NCBI RefSeq assembly: GCF_000015165.1 | Contig: NC_009485.1 | Location: 1,404,001-1,468,000 of the forward strand | DNA length: 64,000 nucleotides | DNA from: Bradyrhizobium sp. BTAi1 | Lineage (GTDB): Bacteria > Pseudomonadota > Alphaproteobacteria > Rhizobiales > Xanthobacteraceae | Direction of reading: 5' to 3' | Shown here: positions 63,468-64,000 of the stretch, in pieces | How positions within the stretch are numbered: the first letter of the stretch is position 1 | Layout: every line of letters begins with the position of its first letter | Made by a program: the position numbers and the translations under genes | Notes under the pieces: model-generated | Database searches by the model: none | The model's input: only the letters and a program-made list of their open reading frames with translations | What the model was told of the DNA's origin: nothing

Positions 63468-64000
63468 TCAACCGGTCAGCCTCACATCCTTCTCGTCATC
63501 GGCCTCGACACCGAACTGCATCGTGCAGCGCAGGCCGTCGGGATCGAAGTCGAGGTCGACCGACCATCCGGTCTCGGCGCCAAACATGCGCGTGATCATC
63601 TTGGTGCCGAAGCCGCGGCGTGTCGGCTTGCGCACCAGCGGCCCATCGCGTTCGATCCAGATCAGGCGGACAATGCCGCTTTCCTGACCAGTCCAGGCAA
63701 TCTCAAGCTTGCCTGAGGGTGTGGAGAACGCACCGTATTTGGCGGCGTTGGTGCTCAGCTCCTGGATCGTCGCCGACAGCGCCAGGGTCAGCTTTGGCGG
63801 CAGCAGCAGGCTGGGGCCGCTGATGGTCAGGCGGTCGGGACCGGCATAGGGGGCGAGCGTCCGCTCGACGATCGCCCTCACGTCGGCGCCGACCCAATTA
63901 TTCTCCGTCAAGAGATTATAGGCTTCGGACAGCGCGAGAATGCGGCCTTCGAAGGCTGCGACATAGTGGTCGACGTCGCTTGCGCTCGAACGCGACAGGC
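63468..64000 (-). CDS. Sensor histidine kinase, HWE type, C-terminal part (cut by window edge)
   Basis: The frame runs off the window. Visible from the edge inward are SRSSASDVDHYVAAFEGRILALSEAYNLLTENNWVGADVRAIVERTLAPY, the HWE-kinase dimerisation/phosphoacceptor tail, then an ATPase domain with the N box (IQELSTNAAKYGAF, HWE-type) and G box (RRGFGTKMITRMF). The phosphorylated His lies beyond the edge. The TTG at 63909-63911 is not the start. It is a stress or light sensor kinase class common in rhizobiales. Confidence 0.88.
   Translation of the reverse strand, partial: LSRSSASDVDHYVAAFEGRILALSEAYNLLTENNWVGADVRAIVERTLAPYAGPDRLTISGPSLLLPPKLTLALSATIQELSTNAAKYGAFSTPSGKLEIAWTGQESGIVRLIWIERDGPLVRKPTRRGFGTKMITRMFGAETGWSVDLDFDPDGLRCTMQFGVEADDEKDVRLTG

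Overview
The window is GC-rich, densely coded alphaproteobacterial chromosome and looks most like a photosynthetic or soil Bradyrhizobium or a close Bradyrhizobiaceae relative. The basis is the protein repertoire (squalene-hopene cyclase, homospermidine synthase, an ornithine/lysine decarboxylase behind a long structured leader, an HWE-type sensor kinase), perfect FixK/FNR-type boxes, a ROSE-type RNA thermometer in front of a small heat-shock gene, and several families of intergenic inverted repeats typical of this group. I see no rRNA, tRNA, CRISPR array, transposase or prophage gene. This is mostly housekeeping and metabolic chromosome, not an island.

Layout. 1-5.4 kb: a metallo-beta-lactamase-fold protein, a large unknown membrane protein, a DUF427 protein and small conserved proteins of unknown role. 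5.6-8.7 kb: an apparent catabolic unit (VOC protein, FAD monooxygenase, DUF2783) divergent from a marR gene, with a candidate MarR operator and a perfect FixK/FNR box between them. 8.8-14.6 kb: htpG, an orphan TctC-type binding protein, a P1B-5-like metal ATPase with a fused hemerythrin domain, and an RHH protein. 14.7-19 kb: MgtC-like, RMD1/DUF155, DUF3095, DUF2147 and GNAT proteins. 19-25.6 kb: sodB with a strong terminator, crcB, then a zinc block: a 21-bp palindrome, a His-rich mini-membrane protein, znuCBA, a CobW-family GTPase, a WD40 protein and a small anchored protein. 25.8-30.2 kb: polyamine genes (homospermidine synthase and the decarboxylase) flanking RidA and GNAT genes. 30.5-35 kb: an M3 oligopeptidase, then DUF1007 plus a His-rich NicO metal transporter. 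35-46.7 kb: an AraC regulator, squalene-hopene cyclase, MAPEG, ferrochelatase, SPFH/NfeD pair, outer-membrane beta-barrel, KdsD and a tandem pair of arylamine N-acetyltransferases. 47.5-51.4 kb: a sulfonate-type operon (TauD-like dioxygenase and an ABC importer). 51.6-58.2 kb: glutamate synthase gltD and gltB, separated by repeats. 58.7-64 kb: a Pro/Ala-rich secreted protein, a complete heat-shock unit (sigma32 promoter, ROSE leader, hsp20, terminator), a lysophospholipase-like hydrolase, a TPR protein, a conserved unknown protein and a truncated HWE histidine kinase.

How it fits together. Metal handling is the recurrent theme: ZnuABC with its His-rich companion and CobW GTPase for zinc, the hemerythrin-fused P1B-5 ATPase and the NicO transporter for transition metals, ferrochelatase and Fe-type superoxide dismutase. 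The second theme is response to low oxygen and heat, shown by FixK-type boxes and RpoH-type promoters. No wholly new multi-gene system is obvious. The best candidates for something under-described are the His-rich 79-residue protein heading the zinc operon, with an operator overlapping a TATAAT and almost touching its start codon, and the FixK-boxed VOC / monooxygenase / DUF2783 module.
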